Source: Nitrospirillum sp034427435 | GTDB lineage: Bacteria > Pseudomonadota > Alphaproteobacteria > Azospirillales > Azospirillaceae | Assembly: GCF_034427435.1 (NCBI RefSeq) | Contig: NZ_JAXQNP010000002.1 | Span: 1,922,001-1,986,000 of the forward strand | Direction of reading: 5' to 3' | Length of the DNA stretch: 64,000 bases | Part shown: piece by piece, positions 16,471-25,643 of the stretch | How positions within the stretch are numbered: position 1 is the first letter of the stretch | Layout of the letters: every line of letters begins with the position of its first letter | Program-made: the position numbers and the translations under genes | The notes under the pieces: generated by a model | The model's input: the letters and a program-made list of their open reading frames with translations, nothing else | What the model was told of the DNA's origin: nothing | Database searches by the model: none

Positions 16471-18903
16471 TTACTTGTCTTTTCGCGCGCGGGCGAAGGC
16501 GTCGGCCAGGGCGCCGCCGAAAGCGTTGCCGAAGCTGCCGCCACGCGACTCCTGGGGCTTGCCGCCGCCCGGCTTGCGATCCCCGGGCTTACGATCCCCT
16601 TGTGGGCGATCCCCCTGTGGGCGCCCCCCCTGGGGCCGCTGGCCGCCAGGGCCGCGGCCGTCACCACGGTTGCCGGGGCGGGCGTCGTCCTGGCGGGGGC
16701 CATTGCCGGCCGGCCGGGCGGCCTGCTCCTCCAGCCGCATGGTCAGGGCGACGCGGCGGCGCTTCAGGTCCACCTCCAGCACCTTGACCTTGACGATGTC
16801 ACCGGCGGTGACGACGGCGTGCGGGTCCTTCACGAACTTGCCGGCCAACTGGCTGATGTGGACCAGGCCGTCCTGATGCACGCCCACGTCGACGAAGGCG
16901 CCGAAGGCGGTGACGTTGGTGACCACGCCCTCCAGCACCATGCCGGGCTGCAGGTCCTTCAGTTCCTCGACACCTTCCTTGAAGGCGGCGGTCTTGAACT
17001 CGGGCCGGGGGTCGCGGCCGGGCTTTTCCAGTTCCTTGAGGATGTCCTCGACCGTTGGGATGCCGAAACGATCATCGGCGTAATCCGCCGGGTCCAGCGA
17101 CCGCAGGAAGGGCACGTCGCCGATCAAGGCCGACAGGGTGCGGCCGGTCTTGGCCATGATGCGTTCCACCACGGCGTAGGATTCGGGGTGCACCGCCGAC
17201 CCGTCCAGGGCGTTGTCGCCGTCGCGGATGCGCAGGAAGCCGGCCGCCTGTTCGAAGGCCTTGGGGCCCAGGCGCGACACGTCCAGCAACTGGCGGCGGT
17301 TGCGGAAGGCGCCGTGCGTGTCGCGGTGCTCCACGATGTTGCGGGCGATGCTGTCGCTCAGGCCCGACACGCGGGCCAGCAGCGGCACCGAGGCGGTGTT
17401 GAGGTCCACGCCCACGCCGTTCACGCAATCTTCGACCACGGCGTCCAGGGTGCGGGCCAGCTTGGTCGGGCTGACGTCATGCTGGTACTGCCCCACGCCG
17501 ATGGATTTGGGATCGATCTTCACCAGTTCGGCCAGCGGGTCCTGCAGACGGCGCGCGATGGAGACGGCGCCGCGCAGGCTGACGTCCAGGTTGGGGAACT
17601 CCTTGGCCGCCACCTCCGACGCCGAATAGACCGAGGCGCCGGCCTCCGACACCATGATCTTGGTCAGCTTCAGCTGCGGGAACTGGGCCATCATGTCGGC
17701 CGCCAGCTTGTCCGTCTCGCGCGAGGCGGTGCCGTTGCCGATGGCGATCAGGCCGACGTCATGGCGGCCGGCCAGGGCCGCCAGCGTGGCGATGGACCCG
17801 GTCCAGTCGCGGCGCGGCTCATGCGGATAGATGGTGGTGGTTTCCAGCAGCTTGCCGGTGGCGTCGACCACCGCCACCTTCACGCCGGTGCGGATGCCGG
17901 GGTCCAGGCCCAGGGTGGCGCGCTGGCCGGCGGGCGGGGCCAGCAACAGGCCCTTGAGGTTGCGGCCGAAGACGGCGATGGCCTCATCCTCCGCCCGGTC
18001 GCGCACCGTGCCCATGAGGTCCAGTTCCAGGTGCAGGGCGATCTTGGTGCGCCAGGCCCAGCGGCAGGTGTCCAGCAGCCAGCGGTCGGCCGGCCTGCCC
18101 CGGTCCTGGATGCCGAATTGGTTGGCGATGGCCGCCTCGCAGGGGTGCTGCTGGCCGGGCGCCGGATCCTCGCCCACCTTCATGGCCAGGTCCAGGATGC
18201 CGCCGGCGCGGCCCCGGAACAGGGCCAGGGCGCGGTGCGAGGGCAGGTTGGACAGGGGCTCCGCCTTGTCGAAATAGTCGGAGAACTTGGCGCCCTCCTC
18301 GGCCTTGCCCTCGACGACGGTGGAGACGAGCCGGCCGTGTTCCTGGCAATAGCCGCGCAGGAAGCCCAGCAGCTCCGCGTTTTCGCCCATGCGCTCCACC
18401 AGGATGGCGCGGGCGCCGTCCAGGGCGGCCTTGGTGTCGGCGACACCCTTCTCGGCATCGACGTAGGGGGCGGCGCTGGCCTCCGGCTCGTGGGTCGGGT
18501 CGTTCAGCAGCAGGTCGGCCAAGGGCTCCAGGCCCGCCTCCCGGGCGATCATCGCCTTGGTGCGCCGCTTGGGCTTATAGGGCAGGTACAGGTCTTCCAG
18601 CCGCGTCTTGGTGTCGGCGGTGGCGATCTGGGTCTGCAATTCGGGCGTCAGCTTGCCCTGTTCCTCGATGGACTTGAGGATGGTGGCCCGCCGTTCCTCC
18701 ATCTCGCGCAGGTAGCGCAGCCGCTCATCCAGGGTGCGCAGCTGGGTGTCGTCCAGGCCGCCCGTCGCTTCCTTGCGGTAGCGGGCGATGAAAGGCACGG
18801 TCGAGCCTTCGTCCAGCAGGGCAACCGCCGCCGCCACCTGTTCGGGGCGGGCGGAAAGTTCGGTGGCGATGAGGCCGACGATGCGGCGCGCGGTGTCAGT
18901 CAT
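16471..18903 (-). CDS. tex: Tex-family RNA-binding transcription accessory protein
   Basis: Cytoplasmic nucleic-acid-binding protein of 810 residues. It has the Tex N-terminal helical region, a YqgF-like RNase H fold (LGLDPGIRTGVKVAVVD near 330), helix-hairpin-helix repeats around 480-560 and a C-terminal S1 domain (LQPGMVLEGVVTNVTAFGAF, about 640-720). The family usually stops shortly after S1. Here a tail of about 80 residues follows, rich in Gly, Arg, Asp and Pro with short repeats of GDRKPG/GDRPQ type, resembling disordered RNA-binding RGG-like tails. It stands alone, divergent from yfgM across a 0.5-kb gap. Confidence 0.94.
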   Translation of the reverse strand: MTDTARRIVGLIATELSARPEQVAAAVALLDEGSTVPFIARYRKEATGGLDDTQLRTLDERLRYLREMEERRATILKSIEEQGKLTPELQTQIATADTKTRLEDLYLPYKPKRRTKAMIAREAGLEPLADLLLNDPTHEPEASAAPYVDAEKGVADTKAALDGARAILVERMGENAELLGFLRGYCQEHGRLVSTVVEGKAEEGAKFSDYFDKAEPLSNLPSHRALALFRGRAGGILDLAMKVGEDPAPGQQHPCEAAIANQFGIQDRGRPADRWLLDTCRWAWRTKIALHLELDLMGTVRDRAEDEAIAVFGRNLKGLLLAPPAGQRATLGLDPGIRTGVKVAVVDATGKLLETTTIYPHEPRRDWTGSIATLAALAGRHDVGLIAIGNGTASRETDKLAADMMAQFPQLKLTKIMVSEAGASVYSASEVAAKEFPNLDVSLRGAVSIARRLQDPLAELVKIDPKSIGVGQYQHDVSPTKLARTLDAVVEDCVNGVGVDLNTASVPLLARVSGLSDSIARNIVEHRDTHGAFRNRRQLLDVSRLGPKAFEQAAGFLRIRDGDNALDGSAVHPESYAVVERIMAKTGRTLSALIGDVPFLRSLDPADYADDRFGIPTVEDILKELEKPGRDPRPEFKTAAFKEGVEELKDLQPGMVLEGVVTNVTAFGAFVDVGVHQDGLVHISQLAGKFVKDPHAVVTAGDIVKVKVLEVDLKRRRVALTMRLEEQAARPAGNGPRQDDARPGNRGDGRGPGGQRPQGGRPQGDRPQGDRKPGDRKPGGGKPQESRGGSFGNAFGGALADAFARARKDK

Positions 18904-19436
18904 GGCGGCTATGGATCACGCGTGGTGGCAAGGCAATGGCCCGGAATGGGGCCCTGGGTCATTACCGCGATGCGGCGGGGACCGCCAGTCTTTGCTGCGT
19001 CTACTCCCTTGGGGTGGGGTTATCCACCTTTCGGGCAGGGGAATCGGGGCCCGGGGCCCGGCACCATTCCTGGCCTTATCCGGTCGGGTGGCCCTATAGC
19101 TGGGGTGTGGGGCGGTCCCGGCTTTGTCTTTTGGACAGGGATGCAATGGTTTCCCCTGCCACGCTCCACAGACTTATCCACAGAGGCGGTTTATTTTGCG
19201 CGGCAAAAGCGACCGACCGATAGGAAATGGCCTCTCCGCCCGTGCCAAGGTCGGCTGATTTAATCTATGCTGCCCGCCCGGCCATGACTGGCGGGGCGAT
19301 GTCGCCGTTTTCGGGGACGGCGGGCAGGGGGATTTGGGGGGCAACCGATCCGGACTTTCCTTGACCGTCACGCGCCCCTCTGGTATCGGCGCGGATTGCT
19401 GTTATGGTGCCGGCCTCGGTGTCGAAGAGTGAGCTG
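18904..19436. other. Gene-free region with DnaA-box-like sites
   Basis: Divergent intergenic stretch of 533 bp with no supported gene. It carries one perfect DnaA box (TTATCCACA, 19174-19182) and two near matches (TTATCCACC at 19020-19028 and TTATCCGGT at 19077-19085), all on the plus strand. An AT-richer patch follows at 19185-19225. Such clustering can mark a replication origin or DnaA-regulated promoters, but the flanking genes are not the classic alphaproteobacterial origin neighbours, and three sites in half a kilobase may be chance. Confidence 0.4.
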
Positions 19437-20093
19437 ATGAGCGATATTTTCCGCGAGGTCGATGATGACCTTCGCCGCGAACGACTGGAAAAACTGTGGC
19501 GCCAGGTCGGGCCTTACCTGCTGGTGGGGGCTGTTGCCATCCTGGCCGGCACGGCCGGCTATGTGGCCTGGAACCAGCACCGCACCAAACAGGCGATCGA
19601 GCGCACCAGCGCCCTGATCTCCGCGACGGAGAAGGTGGCCCCCGCCCTTGATGGCGGCAACGTCAAGGACGCGCTGGCCGCGCTGGCGGCCGTGACGCCG
19701 CAGCTTGGTGGCGCGCCGGCCACGCTGGCCCGCCTGCAAGAGGCGGGGCTGAAGGCCGCCAGCGGCGACGCCGCCGGCGCCATCGCCATTTACGACCAGA
19801 TCGCCGGCAGCGCCGACAACGATCCCCTGTTCCGCGACCTGGCCCAGATCCTGGCCGTGATGCAGCAGGTGGATACCGGCAACCCGGCGCAACTGCAGTC
19901 GCGCATCGCGGGCCTGACCAAGGGCCCCTGGCGTTACACCGCGCAGGAACTGTCCGGTTTGCTGTACCTGCGTGCCAACGACCTGGCCAAGGCCAGGGAG
20001 ATTTTCCAGTCCCTGTCCGCCGACCCGGCCGCACCCCAGGGTGTCCGCGCCCGCGCCGCCGATCTCGCCGCCCTCTACGCCGAGCAGAAATGA
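19437..20093 (+). CDS. yfgM: YfgM-like membrane protein with TPR fold
   Basis: Predicted inner-membrane protein of 218 residues: cytoplasmic N-terminus (1-24), one transmembrane helix at about 28-47, then a periplasmic region with degenerate tetratricopeptide-like helices (DUF2133/TPR_21). In other bacteria YfgM associates with the SecYEG translocon and chaperones. ATG 19437 preceded by GAGTGAG is chosen over 19404. Its stop overlaps the bamB start by four bases (ATGA) and der follows; this gene order is conserved in alphaproteobacteria and supports the call. Confidence 0.85.
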   Translation: MSDIFREVDDDLRRERLEKLWRQVGPYLLVGAVAILAGTAGYVAWNQHRTKQAIERTSALISATEKVAPALDGGNVKDALAALAAVTPQLGGAPATLARLQEAGLKAASGDAAGAIAIYDQIAGSADNDPLFRDLAQILAVMQQVDTGNPAQLQSRIAGLTKGPWRYTAQELSGLLYLRANDLAKAREIFQSLSADPAAPQGVRARAADLAALYAEQK

Positions 20094-21517
20094 CCGACAA
20101 GAACGCCGTCACCGGCCTGATCTCCACCGTGGCCTCCGCCTCCGCCGCCGGGGGCCCTGCGGCGGCCCGGCCCATGCGCGTCCGCCGCGCCATTGGTCTC
20201 AGCACCGCGCTGGTGGCCTGCACGCTGCTGACCGGCTGCGGCATGTTCGATTGGCTGGGCTTGGGCGATGACAGCAAGCCCAAGGAAAAGCTGGCCGGCA
20301 ACCGCATCTCGGTGCTGCAGCTCGACCAGCAGATCGAGCCGGACAGCCAGGCCCAGTCCAAGCAGGTCACGCTGCCCGACGCCGTGACCAACACCGACTG
20401 GACCCAGCCCGGTGGCAACGCCGCCCACAACCCTGGCCACGTCAGCCTGCCCAAGACCTTGAAGGAGGCTTGGAAGGCCAGCGTCGAGGGCTCGTCCAGC
20501 GACAACCGTCTGCTGGATGGTCCGGTGGTTTCCGACGGCAAGGTCTATCTGCTGGATACCGACTTCGTGCTGCACGCCTTCGACGAGGCCACCGGCAAGA
20601 AGATCTGGGAAAGCGAGATGAAGCGGCCGGATCAGGAAGGCTCCGCCATGGGTGGTGGCGTCGCGGTGGGCGACGGCGCGGTGTTCGTCACCACCGGCTA
20701 TGGCGAGGCCATCAAGGTCGACCCCAAGGACGGCAAGGTTGCCTGGCGGCAGCGTATCGCCGCCCCCATCCGTTCCGGCCCCACGGTCGCCGGCGGCCGC
20801 GTGTTCGTGGTGACCATCGACAACCAGTGCATCGTCCTGGCATCCAACAACCGCGTGCTGCAATGGACGCACGCCGGTTTCCCGGAGCCGGCGGCCCTGC
20901 TGGGCGGCGCCAGCGCCGCAGTCGAGAACGACATCACCATCATCCCCTATTCCTCGGGTGAGCTGTACGCCCTGCGTGTGGACAACGGCCATCCGGCGTG
21001 GAGCGACAACCTCGCGTCCGCGCGCCGGGGCGCCAACCTGGCCAATCTGGCGGACATCAAGGGCCTGCCCGTGGTGGATCGCGGCCAGGTCTACGCCATC
21101 AGCTATTCCGGCCGCATGGTCGCCATCGACCAGCGCACCGGCCAGCACGTCTGGGAACAGGATGTGGGCGGCCAGAACCAGCCGGCCGTGGTCGGCGACT
21201 GGGTTTTCGTCGTGAACAACGAGGCCCAGCTGGTGGCGCTGACGCGTGACACCGGCCGTGTCCGCTGGATCAAGCAGCTGGAACGCTGGGAGAATCCGGA
21301 GAAGCGCAAGGATCCGATTAACTGGGTTGGTCCTATTGCAGCCGGTGGACGCTTGATTATGGCCAACAGCCTGGGGCAGGTTGTGGAAGCGTCGCCCGCC
21401 AACGGCGACATCCTCAACAAGATTGAGTTCGACGACCCCATCAGCGTTGCCCCGATCGCGGTCAACAACACCCTGTTTGTGCTGACGGACGCCGGCGACC
21501 TCTTCGCGTATCGATAA
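20090..21517 (+). CDS. bamB: Outer-membrane assembly lipoprotein BamB
   Basis: Lipoprotein of the BAM complex that helps fold beta-barrel proteins into the outer membrane. The lipobox LLTGC puts the modified Cys at residue 50 from ATG 20090, an unusually long leader. ATG 20174 would give a normal 22-residue signal peptide and may be the true start, although the upstream ATG overlaps the yfgM stop. The remainder is an eight-bladed PQQ-type propeller with repeated GKVYLLDTD-, GRVFVVTIDN- and GDLFAYR-like blades. It is the middle gene of the yfgM-bamB-der operon. Confidence 0.93.
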   Translation: MTDKNAVTGLISTVASASAAGGPAAARPMRVRRAIGLSTALVACTLLTGCGMFDWLGLGDDSKPKEKLAGNRISVLQLDQQIEPDSQAQSKQVTLPDAVTNTDWTQPGGNAAHNPGHVSLPKTLKEAWKASVEGSSSDNRLLDGPVVSDGKVYLLDTDFVLHAFDEATGKKIWESEMKRPDQEGSAMGGGVAVGDGAVFVTTGYGEAIKVDPKDGKVAWRQRIAAPIRSGPTVAGGRVFVVTIDNQCIVLASNNRVLQWTHAGFPEPAALLGGASAAVENDITIIPYSSGELYALRVDNGHPAWSDNLASARRGANLANLADIKGLPVVDRGQVYAISYSGRMVAIDQRTGQHVWEQDVGGQNQPAVVGDWVFVVNNEAQLVALTRDTGRVRWIKQLERWENPEKRKDPINWVGPIAAGGRLIMANSLGQVVEASPANGDILNKIEFDDPISVAPIAVNNTLFVLTDAGDLFAYR

Positions 21518-21529
21518 GGCGTTTTAGTT

Positions 21530-22918
21530 ATGGCGAGTCCCCGCCGCTTGACGGTCGCTATCATCGGCCGGCCCAATGTCGGCAAGTCGACTCTGTTCAA
21601 TCGACTTGCCGGTAAGAAGCTGGCCATTGTCGACGATACCCCCGGGGTCACCCGGGATTGGCGTTCCGCCGACGGCTATCTGGCCGGCATCGAGCTGACG
21701 GTGGTGGACACCGCCGGCCTGGAAGAGGCGTTTGACGACAGTCTGGAGGCGCGCATGCGCCGCCAGACGGAAAAGGCCATCGACCGGGCCGACGTCGGCC
21801 TGTTCATCGTGGACGCGCGGGCCGGCATCACCCCCCTGGACCGTCACTTCGCCGCCTGGCTGCGCAAGGGCAAGACCCCCATCATCCTGGTGGCCAACAA
21901 GTGCGAGGGCAACGCCGGCAAGCCGGGGCTCATGGAATGCTATGAGCTGGGCCTGGGCGATCCCGTGCCGCTGTCCGCCGAGCATGGCGAAGGCATGGCC
22001 GACCTGGTGGAGGCCCTGACCCCCTACCTGCCCCCGGACGAGCCGGAGGACGAGGAGGCGGAGGCCGAAGAACCGCTGGATGACGAGGCGGCCGAGGCCC
22101 GGGACAACGCCAAGCCCTTGCAATTGGCCATCGTTGGCCGCCCCAATGTGGGCAAGTCCACCCTGCTGAACAGCCTGCTGGGCGAGGAGCGGGTGCTGAC
22201 CGGCCCCGAGGCTGGCATGACCCGCGACGCCATCGCGGCGGAGTGGAGCTGGCGCGACCGGCCGGTGAAGCTGGTCGACACCGCCGGCCTGCGTCGCCGC
22301 GCCCGCGTGGAAGACAAGCTGGAGAAGCTGGCGGTCGCCGACACCCTGCGTGTCGTGCGCATGGCCCACGTGGTGGTGCTGGTGCTGGACGCCGACGCCA
22401 TCCTGGACAAGCAGGACCTGACCATCGCCCGCCAGGTGATCGAGGAAGGGCGCGGCCTGGTCATCGCCGTCAACAAATGGGACGCCGTGGCCAATCGCGC
22501 TGAGGCGTTACAGCAGTTGAGCGACCGGCTGGAAACGTCGCTGCCGCAGGCGCGGGGTATCCCCACCATCACCATCTCGGCGCTGAAGCAGCAGAAGCTG
22601 GACGTCCTGCTGGACGCGGCGTTCGAGGTATACCGCCTGTGGAACCGCCGCATCCCGACGGCCCAGCTGAACCGCTGGCTGCAGGGCATGCTGGAATCGC
22701 ATCCGCCGCCCCTGGTGGATGGCCGCCGCCTGAAGATCCGCTACATGACCCAGGTGAAGGCCCGCCCGCCGACCTTCGCCTTGTTCAGCAGCCGTCCCGT
22801 CGAAATCCCGGAACACTACACCCGGTATCTGATCAACGGCCTGCGCGAGACCTTCAAGCTGCCGGCCGTGCCGCTGCGCTTCCTGTTGCGCAAGGGCAGC
22901 GACAATCCGTTCGATTGA
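21530..22918 (+). CDS. der: Ribosome-assembly GTPase Der (EngA)
   Basis: Essential GTPase acting in 50S subunit maturation. Two tandem G domains are visible: the first P-loop GRPNVGKS at 12-19 with DTAG and NKCEG, and the second GRPNVGKS near 203-210 with DTAGLRRRARVEDKLEKL and NKWD. A KH-like C-terminal domain carries RYMTQVKARPPTFALF. The length of 462 residues is typical. The acidic linker between the G domains (about 165-195) is rich in Glu/Asp. It lies 12 bp after bamB, and a strong terminator follows at 22971. Confidence 0.97.
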   Translation: MASPRRLTVAIIGRPNVGKSTLFNRLAGKKLAIVDDTPGVTRDWRSADGYLAGIELTVVDTAGLEEAFDDSLEARMRRQTEKAIDRADVGLFIVDARAGITPLDRHFAAWLRKGKTPIILVANKCEGNAGKPGLMECYELGLGDPVPLSAEHGEGMADLVEALTPYLPPDEPEDEEAEAEEPLDDEAAEARDNAKPLQLAIVGRPNVGKSTLLNSLLGEERVLTGPEAGMTRDAIAAEWSWRDRPVKLVDTAGLRRRARVEDKLEKLAVADTLRVVRMAHVVVLVLDADAILDKQDLTIARQVIEEGRGLVIAVNKWDAVANRAEALQQLSDRLETSLPQARGIPTITISALKQQKLDVLLDAAFEVYRLWNRRIPTAQLNRWLQGMLESHPPPLVDGRRLKIRYMTQVKARPPTFALFSSRPVEIPEHYTRYLINGLRETFKLPAVPLRFLLRKGSDNPFD

Positions 22919-22970
22919 TTGAAGCCAGGGCCGGTTCCGGGTGGACCAGTTCTTGGGATGACTGTTCAGG

Positions 22971-23005
22971 AAAAAAGGGAAGTGGTCCGCCGCTTCCCTT
23001 TTTTT
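22971..23005 (+). terminator. Rho-independent terminator after der
   Basis: A stem of AAGGGAAGTGG and CCGCTTCCCTT separated by a short loop is followed by a run of seven T; an A-run precedes the stem, so it could also act in reverse. It closes the yfgM-bamB-der operon. Confidence 0.85.
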
Positions 23006-23160
23006 CTGACGGTCAGGCGCGGCCCTATTTTCTTCTGGGGCCGGGCCCAATCGCCTATAGTGCGGTTGGGAACCGATTCCGGGGGCGCCGGGTCGTGGCC
23101 AGGGGCTTGGGCGCGAGCCCGGGGGCTGGGGCAGGCTGAGGATATGGGCACGGTCGGGAC

Positions 23161-24369
23161 ATGGCTTTGAAATTCCGCAGCTGCAAGTTTGAGCTGCAGG
23201 GCCTGGAAGACGGGCGCTGGACCATTCTTTTCATCGGGGACACCGAGGAGATCGCGGTGACCGAGGCCAATCGCCGGCTGGCCCAGGGCAAGCTGAAGGC
23301 CGTCCGGGTGATGGCCGTGCGCACCGTCATGAACGCTTTTCCCAGCGGCACCCTGGTGTTCGAGAAGACCGCGCCGGAGGTGGTCAAGCCCTCTATCCTG
23401 CGCGAGGCGCCGGACGGCACGCCGCTCTGTTCCGCGCCCGAGGACTTGTACGGCCCGCAGTCCCGCCGCGCCATCGGCCTGATTTTGCGCGATTACCTCA
23501 CCCGGCAGCAGATCAGCCCCACGGAACTGCTGCACGGCGCCACCCACGTGCGCCGTTTGCAGGATACCGGCGCCATGGTGCAGGCGGCCCTGCACAAGGC
23601 GGCGACGCTGCAATCCAAGATCACCGGCCAGAATACCCGCGCCCGCATCGCGGACCTGGACCGCTATGTCGATGTGGTGGCCCAGAAGGCGCGCGACTTC
23701 CAGGCGGCCAGCCGGAAATGGTCGGTCCCCCTGAATGGCGACGTCGCCGGACTGAGCGCGGCGGTGGAACGGCTGGTGGGCCCCGAGGGGCATGACCACG
23801 CCTTCAAAGGCCTCATGACCGTGCGGCTGGCCGGCATCCGCACCCTGGGCGGCAAGCTGGAAGAGGTGATGCGCCTGGCCACCCCGGAAACGCCCTGGCG
23901 GTTGCAGGAGATGCTGGGCGGTATCGCCGCCGACCTGCTGCGCTTTCCCGATGTCATCCAGGATCTGTTCGGCAACCAGCGTTCCCTTTCGGATTTCCTG
24001 GTCGCGCTGATCGACCTTTTGCGCGATCCGGCGGCCGTGGCCGCGCGCCTTGAGGCGGAAACCAAGGTGCCGACATCCATGGGCCTGCTGGCGCGGCTGC
24101 TGGCCGATGAGCGCCTGCCGGAAGGGCGGGAGGTGCTGGTGGAATGGTTGACCACCGAACTGGCCAGCGAGCATCCGCTGAACCGCCATGATCCCAAGGG
24201 AGAGGCGCAGGAGTTGGCCCGCGTGGCCGCGGCGCTGGGCGCGGGCGGCGGCATAGTCGGAGGCGAGGCGGTTGAACAGGCCCTGGCCGCCCGCCGGTTG
24301 ATCCAGCGCCAGCAGACCCTGCGTGGACAGGGCCTGCATATGATCGCCGACAGCCTGAAGCCGGACTGA
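23161..24369 (+). CDS. Unknown 402-residue protein
   Basis: Large soluble protein with no recognised family. The first 60 residues look like a small beta-rich module (LKFRSCKFELQGLEDG, then WTILFIGDTEEIAVTEANRRL). Residues about 95-400 are almost entirely helical with a predicted coiled-coil character, containing RRAIGLILRDYLTRQQ and several Leu/Ala-rich amphipathic helices. There are no signal peptide, membrane helix or catalytic motif. Codon use matches neighbours. It stands between the der terminator and the sciP gene (convergent). Being next to flagellar and cell-cycle genes is suggestive but not evidence of function. Confidence 0.7.
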   Translation: MALKFRSCKFELQGLEDGRWTILFIGDTEEIAVTEANRRLAQGKLKAVRVMAVRTVMNAFPSGTLVFEKTAPEVVKPSILREAPDGTPLCSAPEDLYGPQSRRAIGLILRDYLTRQQISPTELLHGATHVRRLQDTGAMVQAALHKAATLQSKITGQNTRARIADLDRYVDVVAQKARDFQAASRKWSVPLNGDVAGLSAAVERLVGPEGHDHAFKGLMTVRLAGIRTLGGKLEEVMRLATPETPWRLQEMLGGIAADLLRFPDVIQDLFGNQRSLSDFLVALIDLLRDPAAVAARLEAETKVPTSMGLLARLLADERLPEGREVLVEWLTTELASEHPLNRHDPKGEAQELARVAAALGAGGGIVGGEAVEQALAARRLIQRQQTLRGQGLHMIADSLKPD

Positions 24370-24393
24370 CGCCCCACGCCGGGCGGCTTGGCG

Positions 24394-24786
24394 TTATCCC
24401 GGCGTTCCCGGGATGGACGCACCAAACCCATGCCGGGTTTGGGACTCTGTCTCTTCCGGGTGGTTGCCGGTGCGGCGATAATCCTGCAGGCGGGTGGTGC
24501 GCAGCGCGCGGGGGCCATGGGCTTCGATCAATCGCTGCCAGGACAGGAATTCCTCCTCTGACAGCGTGTAGCGCGCGCAGGCCTCATGCATGGTCAGCAG
24601 GCCGTTGCGTACGCCCTCCACCACTTGCGCCTTGCGGCGCATGACCCAGCGCTTCGTGTCCGGCGGCGGAAGGTCATCCAGCGTCAAGTCCTTCGAGCCA
24701 CCGTTTCCGGCGGTTCTGGCCATACCGTGGACCGTTGCCCCGGTCAGCGGCGTGCGGGGGCCGCGCCCGGCTTCGTCTGCCGACAT
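24394..24786 (-). CDS. sciP: SciP-type CtrA inhibitor (DUF1153)
   Basis: Small DNA-binding regulator. The central DUF1153 domain at about 37-105 carries LPPPDTKRWVMRRKAQVV, EACARYTLSEEEFLSWQ and ALRTTRLQDYR, the hallmark of SciP. In Caulobacter, SciP binds the master regulator CtrA and blocks its activation of flagellar and cell-cycle promoters. GAGGTAAGG before ATG 24786 supports this start; an internal ATG at 24723 would give a more family-typical length. The N-terminal 35 residues and a C-terminal extension rich in polar residues (about 106-130) exceed the core domain. It lies downstream of flgD on the same strand, 118 bp away. Confidence 0.9.
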   Translation of the reverse strand: MSADEAGRGPRTPLTGATVHGMARTAGNGGSKDLTLDDLPPPDTKRWVMRRKAQVVEGVRNGLLTMHEACARYTLSEEEFLSWQRLIEAHGPRALRTTRLQDYRRTGNHPEETESQTRHGFGASIPGTPG

Positions 24787-24904
24787 GCCTTACCTCATAC
24801 AGTGCGTACAGCCCCCGGGTTGGACCAGGGACTGCATCACCATACGGGCGGGGCGTTAATAAGAGCTGAACGTGCCTATCACTTTCGGGCAGGTTTTGCC
24901 GGCT

Positions 24905-25618
24905 TTAGGAAGCCGACAGCACGGTGGTGACGTCGCTCATGTTCACGGTCATGTCGCCCATCTGCAGGGTGGGCGTGTCGCCGGACATGTCGACACCGGT
25001 GACTTTGCCGGCCACCTTCACCGTCGTGGCCACGGCCTTGCCGCTGCTGTCCGTGGCGCTCACCTTCACGCTGTAGGTGCCGTCGGGCAGGGTGTTGCCG
25101 GAGCTGTCCTTGCCGTTCCAGGAGAAGTTGTGGGTGCCGGCGGCGCCGGACACGTCGGTGGTGCTGACCAGCTTACCGGTGCTGTCGTAGACGTTCATGG
25201 TGGCGCTGGTCGCCGCGCTGGCATAGGTGACGGAAACGTTGGCCGTGCTGTTCTGCAGGGGGAACTGGTCGCCCTGCATCTCCACATACTTGCCCAGGTA
25301 GTTCAGCGCCTGGCTGGTCTGGCCGGAGGCCAGGGTGGACTGGATGGCCTTCAACTGGTTGTTGGCCTCGATCTGCTGTTCGACCGAGCTCATCTGCACC
25401 AGCTGCTGGGTCATCTGGTTGGTGTCCATGGGCGACGTCGGGTCCTGGTTCTTCAGCTGTGTCGTCAGCAGCGTCAGGAAGGTCGTGTAGTTGTTCGTCA
25501 GGTCGCTCAGCGGATTGCTGCCCGTGGGGCTGCCACTGGACGAGCCGGTGCCCGACGTGTTGTTGGTCGTATTGTTCGTGGTGGTGTTGTTGCTGGTGCC
25601 GCTGACGCCGCTGGTCAT
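24905..25618 (-). CDS. flgD: Flagellar hook-capping protein FlgD
   Basis: Caps the growing hook so that FlgE subunits can polymerise. The 237 residues begin with a Ser/Thr/Asn-rich low-complexity stretch (about 1-38). The conserved FlgD N-terminal helix region follows (FLTLLTTQLKNQDPTSPMDTN, then QLVQMSSVEQ), then FlgD Ig-like and tudor-like beta domains with FSWNGKDSSGNTLPDG (about 135-190). It has no signal peptide, as expected for a type III flagellar export substrate. It sits 25 bp downstream of fliK, in the same sigma-54-driven transcript. Confidence 0.93.
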   Translation of the reverse strand: MTSGVSGTSNNTTTNNTTNNTSGTGSSSGSPTGSNPLSDLTNNYTTFLTLLTTQLKNQDPTSPMDTNQMTQQLVQMSSVEQQIEANNQLKAIQSTLASGQTSQALNYLGKYVEMQGDQFPLQNSTANVSVTYASAATSATMNVYDSTGKLVSTTDVSGAAGTHNFSWNGKDSSGNTLPDGTYSVKVSATDSSGKAVATTVKVAGKVTGVDMSGDTPTLQMGDMTVNMSDVTTVLSAS

Positions 25619-25643
25619 GATCCTACTCCCTGAAGCCTATTCC

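Noticed and set aside
16540..16640. Short DNA repeats in the tex tail as a possible CRISPR or intergenic repeat
   Set aside because: Repeats are codon-phased, encode GDRKPG-type units, are unequal and lack unique spacers.
16600..19263. 887-codon open frame antisense to tex
   Set aside because: Shadow of tex; low-complexity translation with no domain, although it extends into the intergenic region.
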